A DNA stretch of 64,000 bases. Origin: Deltaproteobacteria bacterium (GTDB lineage Bacteria > Myxococcota > Kuafuiibacteriia > Kuafuiibacteriales > Kuafuiibacteriaceae). The DNA is taken from the NCBI GenBank assembly GCA_016713425.1, contig JADJPE010000005.1, forward strand, positions 4,186,001 through 4,250,000. Reading direction: 5' to 3'. The notes beneath the pieces were generated by a model. The model saw only the letters and a list, made by a program, of their open reading frames with translations. It had not been told where the DNA came from and made no database searches. Shown here piece after piece: positions 45,728 through 54,448 of this stretch (position 1 is the stretch's first letter; each line of letters begins with the position of its first letter). The translations under genes and the position numbers were made by a program.

Positions 45728-46908
45728 GGCGCCCCCTCGTGCTGACCTGGAACCGTGGTCGTGGGGTCGTCGAGATTGCGGTTGGGATCCTGGCTTCGGC
45801 TGGGTGATCTGTCTCCGCTCGAATTTTCTCCGGTCGAATCTTCTCCGGTCGAATTCTCTTTGCTCGAATTCTCTTTGCTCGAAGCATCGCCGAGATCGGG
45901 TGGCGCCGAGGCCGCAATCGCCTGCTCGAGGTCGGCGGGGGCGCACGTGACCGTACCGACGGACTGCACGACGATCGACCCCGCGCAGTTGGCGAGCCAA
46001 ACGGCATCGAAGACTGCACATCCGGCGACCAGCGCCGCTGTGAACGTTGCGGCCACGGTGTCGCCGGCACCGGTGACGTCGACCGCTTCCCCGCGTCCAT
46101 AAGCGGGAAGACTCACGGAGGTGCCTTCCCGCGTGACCGCAACCATGCCTTCGCGCCCACGCGTGACGAGCGTGATGTCGAGCTCGAGTGATTCGGTCAG
46201 TCTTGCGGCTGCGCGCAATGCGTCGGCCTCTGATTTCAACTCCACGCCGAGAGAGGTTTCGACCTCGGGCTCATTCGGCGTCACCGCGGTTACGCGGCGG
46301 TAGGCGCTGAGCGCGTATCGACTGTCAACGACCACGATCTGCCCCGCCCGGCGTCGGGCCTCGGCGAACTCAGCGTAAATCGCCGTGTCGTATCCGGCGC
46401 CATAGTCGGAGATGATGATGCCGTGATCTGTCGTCGGAATCGCGTCGAGGCGGGCTCGCAGCAGCTCGGCGTCGTGGGGATCGAGGCGTTCCTCTCCCTC
46501 GCGATCTATGCGGAGCATCTGTTGCTTTCGCGTATTGAGCCCGCCAGCGAGGATGCGTGTCTTCACGATCGTCTGGCCTTGGCGACGGCTCGCGAGGCCC
46601 TCGGTTTGGATGCCCACCGCACTCGCGAGGGCCCTGAGTTGTCGGCCTTCTGCGTCGTCCCCGACCAAGCCGACGAGGCGCGTCTGGACGCCGAGGGCCG
46701 CCAAATTCGCCGCCGTGTTCGCAGCCCCACCGAGGCGATAGTCACGCCCATCTTCACGCACGATGAGCACTGGGGCTTCGCGGCTGATCCGATGGGTGGT
46801 CCCGTAAAGATAGCCGTCGAGCACGGGATCCCCTACGACGGTGACGCGACAGGACCGGAAACGATTCACCTGTTCCCAGAGGGCCTGGCGTCGTTCAGTC
46901 GCCTTCAT
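45724..46908 (-). CDS. hldE1: D-glycero-beta-D-manno-heptose-7-phosphate kinase with repeat tail
   Basis: PfkB-family kinase that phosphorylates heptose 7-phosphate at C1, the step before the adenylyltransferase. Residues 1-325 have VVGDPVLDGYLYG, GGAANTAANLAALGV, IISDYGAGYD and the PfkB signature DVTGAGDTVAATFTAALVAG with the catalytic Asp. The tail (residues about 340-394) is hydrophilic, with Ser/Glu/Asn/Gly units such as SSKENSSKENSTGED, encoded by 15-base DNA repeats at about 45810-45890. The partner gene starts inside its stop codon. It is divergent from the heptosyltransferase-lpxK-lpxL cluster, 216 bases away. Confidence 0.92.
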   Translation of the reverse strand: MKATERRQALWEQVNRFRSCRVTVVGDPVLDGYLYGTTHRISREAPVLIVREDGRDYRLGGAANTAANLAALGVQTRLVGLVGDDAEGRQLRALASAVGIQTEGLASRRQGQTIVKTRILAGGLNTRKQQMLRIDREGEERLDPHDAELLRARLDAIPTTDHGIIISDYGAGYDTAIYAEFAEARRRAGQIVVVDSRYALSAYRRVTAVTPNEPEVETSLGVELKSEADALRAAARLTESLELDITLVTRGREGMVAVTREGTSVSLPAYGRGEAVDVTGAGDTVAATFTAALVAGCAVFDAVWLANCAGSIVVQSVGTVTCAPADLEQAIAASAPPDLGDASSKENSSKENSTGEDSTGENSSGDRSPSRSQDPNRNLDDPTTTVPGQHEGAP

Positions 46909-47124
46909 CGTGGGTATCAGACACCGATGTCACGGCCCTGGGAAGCATTCTTAGCGGTCCATCGTGGTCTCCCTTCCTCTGGCGCCGTCGGGCGCCGCCT
47001 TGTGCTGGCGCCGCTTTGTTTCGGCGCCGCTGTCTGCTGCCGCGGCCCCTGGACTCGGCCCAGGCGACGAAGAGCACAAGGAAGGGTTGGCGGGTTTGGC
47101 GTTCGTCTATGATAAGGCGGGTCC

Positions 47125-48222
47125 GTGCGCGTGCTCTTGATCCGCCTTTCAGCGTTGGGGGACGTCATCCTCATCGAACCCGTGATCCGCGCTCTTCGAG
47201 CCTTCGGTGCGACGACGATCGACCTCGTCACGGACGCCCGCTTCGCCACTTTGATGGCCCGAGCGACCGACGTCGATCGAGTCGTTGGCTACGACTTCCG
47301 GGGCGATGCGCGCGGTCTTCGCGGTGTAGCGCGGGTCGCGCGCGAGCTTGGTGATGGACGTTATGACTGGGTCCTCGACCTCCAGAACAAGGTTCGCACG
47401 CGTCTACTGGCTCGGCGGGTCGCTGCTCGACATCGCATGGTGCTGCGAAAGCGGTCCTTTTCGCGCGCGATTGCGTCGCTTTGGGGCGCAGACCTGCCGA
47501 TCGATGATCGGCATGCCAGCGAGATCTACTTCGATGGACTGGCGCGCGCCGGGCTCCCGCTGTCAGCGCCGGAACTCAGGCCTCGTTTGCGCCGGATCAC
47601 ACCGCCGGGTTCTCCGGCTGTGGTTCCCCTTGGGACGCGAACCGCGATACCGCATGGTCGCTCGCCACCGCTTCGAGTTGGCCTTTGTCCCGCCGCCACG
47701 CACGCCACGAAGATCTGGGGGGCCTCCGGTTTCGGGGCGCTCGTCTCGGGGCTGAGGACCGCCACGGATCTCCCCCCAATGTCGTTCGTCGCCATCGGGG
47801 GACCGAACGACCGCACGGTCCTCGATGCCATGCGCGCGGAGGCTGGGGCCGCGGCATTCGAACCGCTCGATGTTTCGAAGCTCGACGTCGACGGGCTGGC
47901 GACGGTTCTCGCCTCCCTCGATCTCCTCGTCTCCGTGGACTCCGGGCCGGCGCACCTGGCGGCTGCGATGGACGTGCCCACGGTCGTTCTCTTCGGGCCG
48001 ACATCGTTTGTGCGCTGGGGGCCGCGCGGCGGCCCGCATCAGGTGGTCTCGCTCGCGCTCGACTGCGCGCCTTGCAGCAATACCGGCGGCGCTCGCTGTC
48101 CCCGGCCCGAGCGCGATCACGCCTGCATGCGCGACCTTAAGCCAGCCCGCGTGATCGACGCGATACGTGCAGCGCTCTTTGCGGCGGGGCGGCTGATGTG
48201 CGCGCCCGGGGACGAACGATGA
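47125..48222 (+). CDS. Glycosyltransferase family 9 (LPS heptosyltransferase-like)
   Basis: ADP-heptose:LPS heptosyltransferase-type enzyme acting at the inner face of the inner membrane. The 365-residue product has RVLLIRLSALGDVILIEPVIRAL at the N-terminus (GT9 acceptor domain) and VSVDSGPAHLAAAMDVPTVVLFGPT near the C-terminus (nucleotide-sugar binding). The tail CAPCSNTGGARCPRPERDHACM is the Cys-rich segment seen in GT9 proteins. Start GTG 47125. lpxK begins within its stop codon (ATGA). Whether this is WaaC- or WaaF-like cannot be told without alignment. Confidence 0.88.
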   Translation: MRVLLIRLSALGDVILIEPVIRALRAFGATTIDLVTDARFATLMARATDVDRVVGYDFRGDARGLRGVARVARELGDGRYDWVLDLQNKVRTRLLARRVAARHRMVLRKRSFSRAIASLWGADLPIDDRHASEIYFDGLARAGLPLSAPELRPRLRRITPPGSPAVVPLGTRTAIPHGRSPPLRVGLCPAATHATKIWGASGFGALVSGLRTATDLPPMSFVAIGGPNDRTVLDAMRAEAGAAAFEPLDVSKLDVDGLATVLASLDLLVSVDSGPAHLAAAMDVPTVVLFGPTSFVRWGPRGGPHQVVSLALDCAPCSNTGGARCPRPERDHACMRDLKPARVIDAIRAALFAAGRLMCAPGDER

Positions 48223-49580
48223 GGGGACCGTTCGATCACATTCCTCGCGACGAGAAGCCGCCCGCGGCCTGGACCCCACTGCTGGGTGCGGCAGCTTGCG
48301 CGTTCGGCGCTGCGCTTGCGCTGCGGCGCCTGGCCTATCGATGCGGTGTTCTTTCGAGCCGCTGCGTTTCCGTGCCGGTGATGAGCGTCGGGAACCTGAG
48401 AGTGGGCGGGGGCGGGAAGACGCCCTTTACGCGCCTTCTGCTCGGGCTCCTCGAAGCGCGGGGCCTGAAAGCCGCCGTCGTCTCCCGGGGCTATGGCCGC
48501 CAGAAGACGCGCGACATGTCGCCCGTGATTGTTGCGCGGGGTGATGGGCCCCTGGTCGACGTTGCGACGGCAGGGGATGAACCATATCTCATGGCCTCGA
48601 CGAGTCGCGCCTTTGTGGCCGTGGATGCGGACCGCGTCGCGGCGGCGCAAGCGATGGTTGAGCTTGGGGTCGACGTCATTCTTCTTGATGACGGGTTTCA
48701 GAATTGGCGGCTCGCGCGCGATCTCGACATCGTCCTGCTCCCCGCTTCATCGATGGAGGCCTCGCCTGAGTCCCGTCACGCCTCCATTTCGGGGCATGCG
48801 TTGGCCGACGCCGACGCCGACGCCGACGCCGATGACGTTGCGCGTTCACGTTCAGCTTCAGCTTCAGGCGCAGCTTCAGGCCCAGCTTCAGGCTCAGCTT
48901 CAGGCGCAGCTTCAGGCTCGCGTTCAGCTTCGCCTTCAGCTTCAGGTGTGTGGGCGCCCGCGCCCTCCGACCATCTTCTTCCTTTGGGGAGCCTTCGAGA
49001 GCCGATTCAAGCGCTCGAACGAGCTGATTTGATCGTCGTGAACCACATGCCCGCGCGCCCGCACTTCGACCAAATCGAGCTTCCCGCGTCGTTCTCGTCG
49101 CCCGCGAGCGCCAAGTCGATTCCCCGGATCGATGTGGTCACGGCCCCGGTGGGTTTCGCCGTCGTCGGGCCTCCAGATCCGTCTATGTCGCCCCGCCGGA
49201 CGCATGCGCTTTCCCAAATCGAGGGCCGTCGCGTGGCACTTTTTTCTGCCATTGCTCGACCCGGGGCGTTCGAGACGATGATGACCTCGCTCGGGGCAAC
49301 CGTCGTGCTTCATCGCGCTCTGCCCGATCACGCGTGGCCTTCGTGTGAGATCCTCGAAGCGTTCAAACGTGAGGGGCGAGCCGCTGGAGCCACGCACTTC
49401 GTGACGACCGAAAAGGACGCCGTGAAGTTCCCGGAAGCATTCCTGAGGGCCCAGAGAAACGACCTTGCCGCTTGCGCTCGAGGGAACTTCTGGTGTCTAG
49501 AGATCGAGCAGCGGGTGGTCTCCGGCCTCGCGCGTCTCAACGCGGCGATCGATCGGGCGCTGGAGGCGGCGACGCCGTGA
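48219..49580 (+). CDS. lpxK: Tetraacyldisaccharide 4'-kinase with low-complexity insert
   Basis: Phosphorylates the 4' position of the lipid A precursor at the inner membrane. The 453-residue product has the P-loop VMSVGNLRVGGGGKTPFTRLLL, SRGYGR, DEPYLMA and LLDDGFQN motifs of LpxK; usual length is about 330-350. The excess is an insert at bases about 48800-48955 encoding ADADADADADD and then Ser/Ala/Gly repeats (SASGAASGPASGSASG), placed shortly after the DGFQ strand. The C-terminal half with LFSAIARPGAFE and FVTTEKDAVKF resumes normal homology. ATG 48219 overlaps the GT9 stop, and the lpxL start overlaps its own stop. Confidence 0.92.
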   Translation: MRGPFDHIPRDEKPPAAWTPLLGAAACAFGAALALRRLAYRCGVLSSRCVSVPVMSVGNLRVGGGGKTPFTRLLLGLLEARGLKAAVVSRGYGRQKTRDMSPVIVARGDGPLVDVATAGDEPYLMASTSRAFVAVDADRVAAAQAMVELGVDVILLDDGFQNWRLARDLDIVLLPASSMEASPESRHASISGHALADADADADADDVARSRSASASGAASGPASGSASGAASGSRSASPSASGVWAPAPSDHLLPLGSLREPIQALERADLIVVNHMPARPHFDQIELPASFSSPASAKSIPRIDVVTAPVGFAVVGPPDPSMSPRRTHALSQIEGRRVALFSAIARPGAFETMMTSLGATVVLHRALPDHAWPSCEILEAFKREGRAAGATHFVTTEKDAVKFPEAFLRAQRNDLAACARGNFWCLEIEQRVVSGLARLNAAIDRALEAATP

Positions 49581-50461
49581 CGCGCATACTTGTCTGCCTC
49601 GGATTCGGCCTCTGGCGAGCACCGCCTGGCTTTCGACGCGCGCTCGTCGAGGCGCTGGCCTGGTGGTGGTGGACGGTGTTGCGCTACCGGCGGAGGACTG
49701 TGCTTGCGAATTTGTCGCAAGCTTTTCCCGAACTCTCGCCCGCGGCACGACGCTCGCTTGCGCGTGATGTCTTCCGGCACCTCGTTCACCTGTTGGTCGA
49801 ACTTCTTATTCTCCCGCACCAGCGCGGGCAGGGTGGCTTCGAGGCGGTTGGCCACACGATCGGCCTCGAGCATTTCGAGCAGGCGCGCGCCCAAGGACGG
49901 GGTGTGCTTGTCGCGGCGGGTCACTTGGGGTCGTGGGAGGCCGCGATGTGCGCGGCCGCAAGGCACGTGCTCCCCGCGCATATCGTCGTCAAAGTGCTTC
50001 CGAAGTGGCTCGAGCGTTTCGTCAATGACCTGCGCCGGTCGGCTGGCCTCAGTGTGCTTTCCGAAAAGAATGTCCTGAAGCATGTCTTGCGAGCGCTCAA
50101 GCGGAACGAGACCGTCGTATTCGTGATCGACCAAAACGCGACGCGCAAATTGGGCGTCTTCGTCAATTTCTTTGGGCGCGAGGCTTCGACGCTCGCTGGG
50201 TTGGCCGTGGTCGCCGCGCGTACGCGAGCTCCGGTGGTCGCCGCCATCGCCTATCGTCTCGAAGACGGCCAACAAGTCTTGGCGTTCACGCCCGAGATCC
50301 CTTTCGAACCGAAATCCACGCACGACGACACGATCCGCCACATGACCCAGCGATACACTGAGGTCATCGAGAGGGCGATTCGCGCACATCCGGCCCAGTG
50401 GTTCTGGACCCACCGTCGATGGAAGACTCAGCCGAAGCCGAAGCCTAAACCGAACCCATAG
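49577..50461 (+). CDS. lpxL: Lipid A biosynthesis acyltransferase (LpxL/HtrB family)
   Basis: Transfers a secondary acyl chain to lipid A at the inner membrane. The 294-residue product has an N-terminal hydrophobic segment, then RYRRRTVLANLSQAFPELS, the catalytic motif AAGHLGSWEAA (HX4E form: H-L-G-S-W-E) and VFVIDQNATRKLGVFVNFFGREAS, ending in AQWFWTHRRWKTQPKPKPKPNP with a KP repeat tail. GTG 49577 overlaps the lpxK stop by 4 bases, completing a translationally coupled GT9-lpxK-lpxL set. The 3' end overlaps the convergent DUF5690 gene by 17 bases. Confidence 0.9.
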   Translation: MTRILVCLGFGLWRAPPGFRRALVEALAWWWWTVLRYRRRTVLANLSQAFPELSPAARRSLARDVFRHLVHLLVELLILPHQRGQGGFEAVGHTIGLEHFEQARAQGRGVLVAAGHLGSWEAAMCAAARHVLPAHIVVKVLPKWLERFVNDLRRSAGLSVLSEKNVLKHVLRALKRNETVVFVIDQNATRKLGVFVNFFGREASTLAGLAVVAARTRAPVVAAIAYRLEDGQQVLAFTPEIPFEPKSTHDDTIRHMTQRYTEVIERAIRAHPAQWFWTHRRWKTQPKPKPKPNP

Positions 50462-51824
50462 GCGTCGGTCTCTGGAGGCGTGTGAAGTAAAGAAACGACA
50501 GACCCATCGCGATCGAACACGCGATGGACGTGAGGTAGCTGAAGTTTGTGAAGAACGCCATCCACGAAAGGTTGGCTTGACCAAAGTTCTTGTACAGAAG
50601 CACGAGAACACTTCCGAGGTAGCCGAAGGCGTCGGTCACATAGATCATGAACCCCGCCGTGCCCACGAACCCCACGGCGGCGATCAGTCGATCGAAGAGC
50701 ATGCATCCATACGGGACGTAGGCTAGATACAGCCCGAGCCCGACCGCGATCATCCAGGCTACGGGGCCGATGAGGCCGGCACGAAATCCCCACGTGGAGA
50801 GGCCGATCAGCACGGTCCCTCCGAACATGATCCCGTGGATGGCCAGGAGAGCCCGGCGATTGTCACGAATCGTCATCAAGAACGCCAGCGCCGCAAGCAC
50901 GCCCAGCGCGATCGGAACCTCGGCGGTTGTGAGCACCGACGGCGTCTCTCCGTATCCGAGGGCATCCCAGATCTCTCGCGCGAAGTTGTCCCGGAAGTCT
51001 CGGTACGCGGTCAGAAGCATGTAGAGGATCGTGAGGAGTGAGAGACCAGGGGCGTAGGCGAGAAAGAACGATGAACGTTCTCGTCCGTTCATGGGCGCGC
51101 GCACAGTCCTGAGCTGTGCATCTTCGGCGGACGGGGGTGGGAGCTGGGCGAGCGCCCAGACCGAAACGATGATCGGCCCGACGAAAAGAAGCCCGGCGGC
51201 GAATGGCATCCACCTTTCGCTTACGCCCGCGTCCATCAGCCATCGCCCGACCGACTTCACGAAACCGCTGGCTACGATGTAGCTCGCGCTCAGCCCAACA
51301 CCCAGAACTTCGGATACGCGACGGCCCTCGAGAAAGCCGAAGACGAGGCCCCACACCATGCCCAGCGGGAGGCCGTTCACGAAGAGCCAGACGGCGTTGT
51401 AGGGGCGCGGCGTGAGCGCGAAGAAGAGAAGCGCGACTTCGGCGACTGCGATGAGGGCAAGGATGCCCAGGCCGCGGCGCGCCGCACTCATTTCCGAGAC
51501 CACCTTGATTCCAGCGAACTTCGAACCGCAGTAGCCGACGACCTGCGCCAGAATCAGCAAGATCTTGTAGTCCAAGACGACGCCTAAGACGTCGACCTCG
51601 CCCGCGAACGTGCCCACGGCGAATGGCTTTCGAAACCCATACATCGAGAAGTAGGTGGAGAAGGCGGCCGCGATGGCGAAAGCCGAAAAGACGGGCACAG
51701 AGGCTCGACGCAGCCACGCCGTGACCCATCCCCCAGGGGCAATAGGACTCGCCGGCGCCGTTTGATTCGGTGGGGCGTGTTCAGCGGTCACAGCGTCGTC
51801 TCGATCAGGATCGGCTGACGGCAT
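50445..51824 (-). CDS. DUF5690-family membrane protein (MFS-like)
   Basis: A 459-residue multi-pass membrane protein. The N-terminal FSTYFSMYGFRKPFAVGTF, DYKILLILAQVVGYCGSKFAGIKVVSEM and the final SYLTSIACSIAMGLSFLYF match what I recall of DUF5690, a group related to MFS transporters whose substrate is not established. About 12 helices are present. Start ATG 51824 overlaps the end of the DUF3857 gene upstream by 37 bases, suggesting co-transcription, though a later start is possible. Confidence 0.75.
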   Translation of the reverse strand: MPSADPDRDDAVTAEHAPPNQTAPASPIAPGGWVTAWLRRASVPVFSAFAIAAAFSTYFSMYGFRKPFAVGTFAGEVDVLGVVLDYKILLILAQVVGYCGSKFAGIKVVSEMSAARRGLGILALIAVAEVALLFFALTPRPYNAVWLFVNGLPLGMVWGLVFGFLEGRRVSEVLGVGLSASYIVASGFVKSVGRWLMDAGVSERWMPFAAGLLFVGPIIVSVWALAQLPPPSAEDAQLRTVRAPMNGRERSSFFLAYAPGLSLLTILYMLLTAYRDFRDNFAREIWDALGYGETPSVLTTAEVPIALGVLAALAFLMTIRDNRRALLAIHGIMFGGTVLIGLSTWGFRAGLIGPVAWMIAVGLGLYLAYVPYGCMLFDRLIAAVGFVGTAGFMIYVTDAFGYLGSVLVLLYKNFGQANLSWMAFFTNFSYLTSIACSIAMGLSFLYFTRLQRPTPMGSV

Positions 51825-53809
51825 CGGTGCAGCACCCTGCGCGCAAAGTCGCGGTAGACGGGCCAGTCAGCGGCGGAGACTTCGAGCGCCGTCCGCGTGA
51901 GGGTCCGCCGGATGCTGAGATGACGGGGCGAGACGGCTTGGACCTCGAGCGCCATCGCGCCCCTCGGCCACGCCTCTTGGGCCGCCTCGGGGATTGATGA
52001 GATCGACATGTTGAGCGGGAGCTCGAGTTCGATACGAATCTCGGTCTCGCTCGGCGCGCCGAAGATTCTCGCGGTACGGCGAAACTCGCGGACCGAGTCT
52101 TCGGGCCCCCCAATGAATGCGGACATCTCGAGGCGCATGCCATCGTTGTCATCGCGAGTCATCGCGTTTCGCTGGACCTTGGCCTGCACAACGAGGGGAG
52201 CTCCGGGGGTATTGGGTGTCGCGACGGTGACACTTTCGATGGGGTAGCGGGCACCCTGTTCGCGCAGGAAGGATACGACGCCCGCGTCGAGGCCGGGGGG
52301 TTCAGATGGGCCACTTTGTGGAGCGCTGAGGCGGTCGAGGAGTTGTGCGGCGAGCGCGCCGAAACAATGGGCGTTCATGTCGCCTTCCAGATCGCCCGTC
52401 GTCGTGATCGCGAGGTCATAGCGGATTCGGCACCCGCTATCGTTCTTGTCGGACGCCGGAATGTGTTCAATGACGGCGCCATCGGAATCCAGCACGATCA
52501 TCCGCGTGCCCTGAAGTGGCGCCGGTGGGATCGGACCCGATGTGCGAAACGCCGGATCCAGGACGAGGTGTTGCCTTGGCCCCAAAGGTACGACGGCCGC
52601 AATACTTTCGGCCGCCAACGGATTCGGAACATCGGCGAGCAGCACGTCGTGGTCGCGGCGCGCGACGAGCGCGCGCGTGGCCGGGATGTCGGCGGCGGTC
52701 AGCATGGTGGCCAACAGATCGCCCTGCGCGAAAACATTGGCTCGACCTTCCTGCAAGATGGTCAAGGGCTCCGGCATTGCGGCCTCCTGCAGGCTCTCGA
52801 CCGGCTCGTCGAGAAGGACGCTCGTGATAGTCGCGAAGAGGCGTAGTGCCCGCGTCTTGGTGTCCCCTTCTCCGGCCCACCGGATCGCAGTCTCACGAAG
52901 GGGTGAGACTTGTTCGCCATCGAGACTGAGGTTGCCGTCAGCGTCGAGATCGGTGCGCGGACGCGCGGCATCCAGCCACCTTCGAACGTCATCCCAGGAC
53001 GCGAATCCGTCAAAAAGGCCGCTCTTGTCCCGCCAGCGCAAGAAGAAGACATGGGCACGGGGCGCGGTCAGCCAAGGATCCGGCATGCCGGGTTCCGGAA
53101 AGAGCGCGGTTAGGTTTGCCTCGGCCCAGACGTAGCGTGTGCCTTCGGAGTGTTCGAATCGTTCGGGCGGACGCCGCTCGAAGGCACCCCTGACAGAGTA
53201 TCGAAGATCAACGTCGACTCCGTGCGGGACGACGACGGCGAACTCTGAACGAACGACGGGGTAGGCGTCCGCAAATACCCACGGCTCAATGAACCGCGCA
53301 TCCTTCAGGTAGAGATCGTAAGCGTACTCGACGACGAATCCCGCCGCGGCCATCGGAAAACTCAGGACCTCGAAGCGTCGATGCCGCCCGTCTCGCACTT
53401 CGCGCAAGTCCATCCTCCGCGGCAGCTCTTGTTCCGCGCCGCTGGGTGCGACCACGCGCGCGACCAGATCGACAATGGCTGATTCGGGTGGACGCCGAAG
53501 CCGAACCGAAAACGTCGAGGTTGGCTCACGAAGGACTTTCAGCTGACGATGTTGCCGAAGGCGCGCTATCGGGGGACCTCCGCGTGGGTCCCGCAGGAAG
53601 GTCAAGGTCCCTCGGTCGATGAGGACCACCGCGTCGACATCGGGGTACGCATCGGCGGCGGGCGTGAGGCGGATCTCGAAAGGCTCGAGCTCCGGCTTCG
53701 ATCGACTCGATCGACAAGCTGGGAGCCCGAGGGCCAAGGTCACGGCCGCGACCAACAGCGGTAGCGCTTTTCTTGCGAGGCCTTCCCGCGCGTTTCTTGC
53801 GAGTACCAT
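51788..53809 (-). CDS. Lipoprotein with DUF3857 and transglutaminase-like region
   Basis: The 673-residue product has a lipoprotein signal with lipobox GLPAC (about residue 32), then a DUF3857 N-terminal domain (DAVVLIDRGTLTFLRD, REVRDGRHRRFEVLSFPMAAAGFVVEYAYDLYLKD) and a central region in the place of the transglutaminase-like domain (NVFAQGDLLATMLTAADIPATRALVARR). The usual catalytic Cys in the GDC motif is replaced: GDLL occurs where GDCKD is expected, so it is probably not catalytic. The C-terminus is a beta domain as in DUF3858. ATG 53809 gives the exportable N-terminus. DUF5690 follows. Confidence 0.78.
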   Translation of the reverse strand: MVLARNAREGLARKALPLLVAAVTLALGLPACRSSRSKPELEPFEIRLTPAADAYPDVDAVVLIDRGTLTFLRDPRGGPPIARLRQHRQLKVLREPTSTFSVRLRRPPESAIVDLVARVVAPSGAEQELPRRMDLREVRDGRHRRFEVLSFPMAAAGFVVEYAYDLYLKDARFIEPWVFADAYPVVRSEFAVVVPHGVDVDLRYSVRGAFERRPPERFEHSEGTRYVWAEANLTALFPEPGMPDPWLTAPRAHVFFLRWRDKSGLFDGFASWDDVRRWLDAARPRTDLDADGNLSLDGEQVSPLRETAIRWAGEGDTKTRALRLFATITSVLLDEPVESLQEAAMPEPLTILQEGRANVFAQGDLLATMLTAADIPATRALVARRDHDVLLADVPNPLAAESIAAVVPLGPRQHLVLDPAFRTSGPIPPAPLQGTRMIVLDSDGAVIEHIPASDKNDSGCRIRYDLAITTTGDLEGDMNAHCFGALAAQLLDRLSAPQSGPSEPPGLDAGVVSFLREQGARYPIESVTVATPNTPGAPLVVQAKVQRNAMTRDDNDGMRLEMSAFIGGPEDSVREFRRTARIFGAPSETEIRIELELPLNMSISSIPEAAQEAWPRGAMALEVQAVSPRHLSIRRTLTRTALEVSAADWPVYRDFARRVLHRCRQPILIETTL

Positions 53810-53840
53810 TGGCGTGACGCCCTTCTGCACCGTGCATGCG

Positions 53841-54383
53841 CTATCGCGCGCCGAGTTGGGCTTTGATCTCGTCGAGTTTCGTCTTGAAGCGCTCGTTGTC
53901 TCGCTCGAAGAGCAGGGCCGTCTGGAGGTCCCGCTGCGCACCTTGGAGGTCACCTCTTCGAAGGCAATCTTGCGCTTTGGCCCAAAGCTTTCGACCCTGG
54001 GCGGTACGGCCGAGCTCTTCCACCTTCTCCTGGCGCGCCTCCCGTTCGCTATCTTCGGAATATCGTAGACGTTGCGCGCGCTCGGGGCCGGCGATGTCGC
54101 GGGTGTACTTTGCGCGTTTCTGTGGATCCCGCAGGATCACATAGGCTTCTGCCACGCGCTTCGCGATCTTGGTGACGGCGGCTCGGAGCTCGAGGTCAGG
54201 GGACGAGAAGAATGTGTCCGGGTGATAGTTCCGCTGTAGCTGGTGGTATCGCAGCTTGAGCTCCTCGGCCGGGGCCTCGATTTCAGCGCCCAAGATTTGG
54301 AAGTAGTCCAAGAGGTCGAGGCTATCGGCGATGTCCTTGGCTTCTGCCGCCCAGTCGGGGTGAATGTTCGGATCTTCCGGCAC
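53841..54383 (-). CDS. J-domain co-chaperone with C-terminal helical repeat
   Basis: The 180-residue product has a J domain with the YHQLQRNYHPDTFF segment (HPD at residues 54-56), preceded by DYFQILG. No Gly/Phe region or zinc fingers are present. Residues 125-175 (GRKLWAKAQDCLRRGDLQGAQRDLQTALLFERDN) form a TPR-like helical pair. It would stimulate ATP hydrolysis by an Hsp70. It lies 65 bases downstream of the short Hsp70 gene on the same strand, which suggests the two form a dedicated pair. Confidence 0.85.
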   Translation of the reverse strand: MPEDPNIHPDWAAEAKDIADSLDLLDYFQILGAEIEAPAEELKLRYHQLQRNYHPDTFFSSPDLELRAAVTKIAKRVAEAYVILRDPQKRAKYTRDIAGPERAQRLRYSEDSEREARQEKVEELGRTAQGRKLWAKAQDCLRRGDLQGAQRDLQTALLFERDNERFKTKLDEIKAQLGAR

Positions 54384-54448
54384 GTTTCCTCTTCTCTCTT
54401 TCCTCTTCCCTCTGTGCTCTTCGGCTATGTCTTTCGCCTAGGCGCGCG

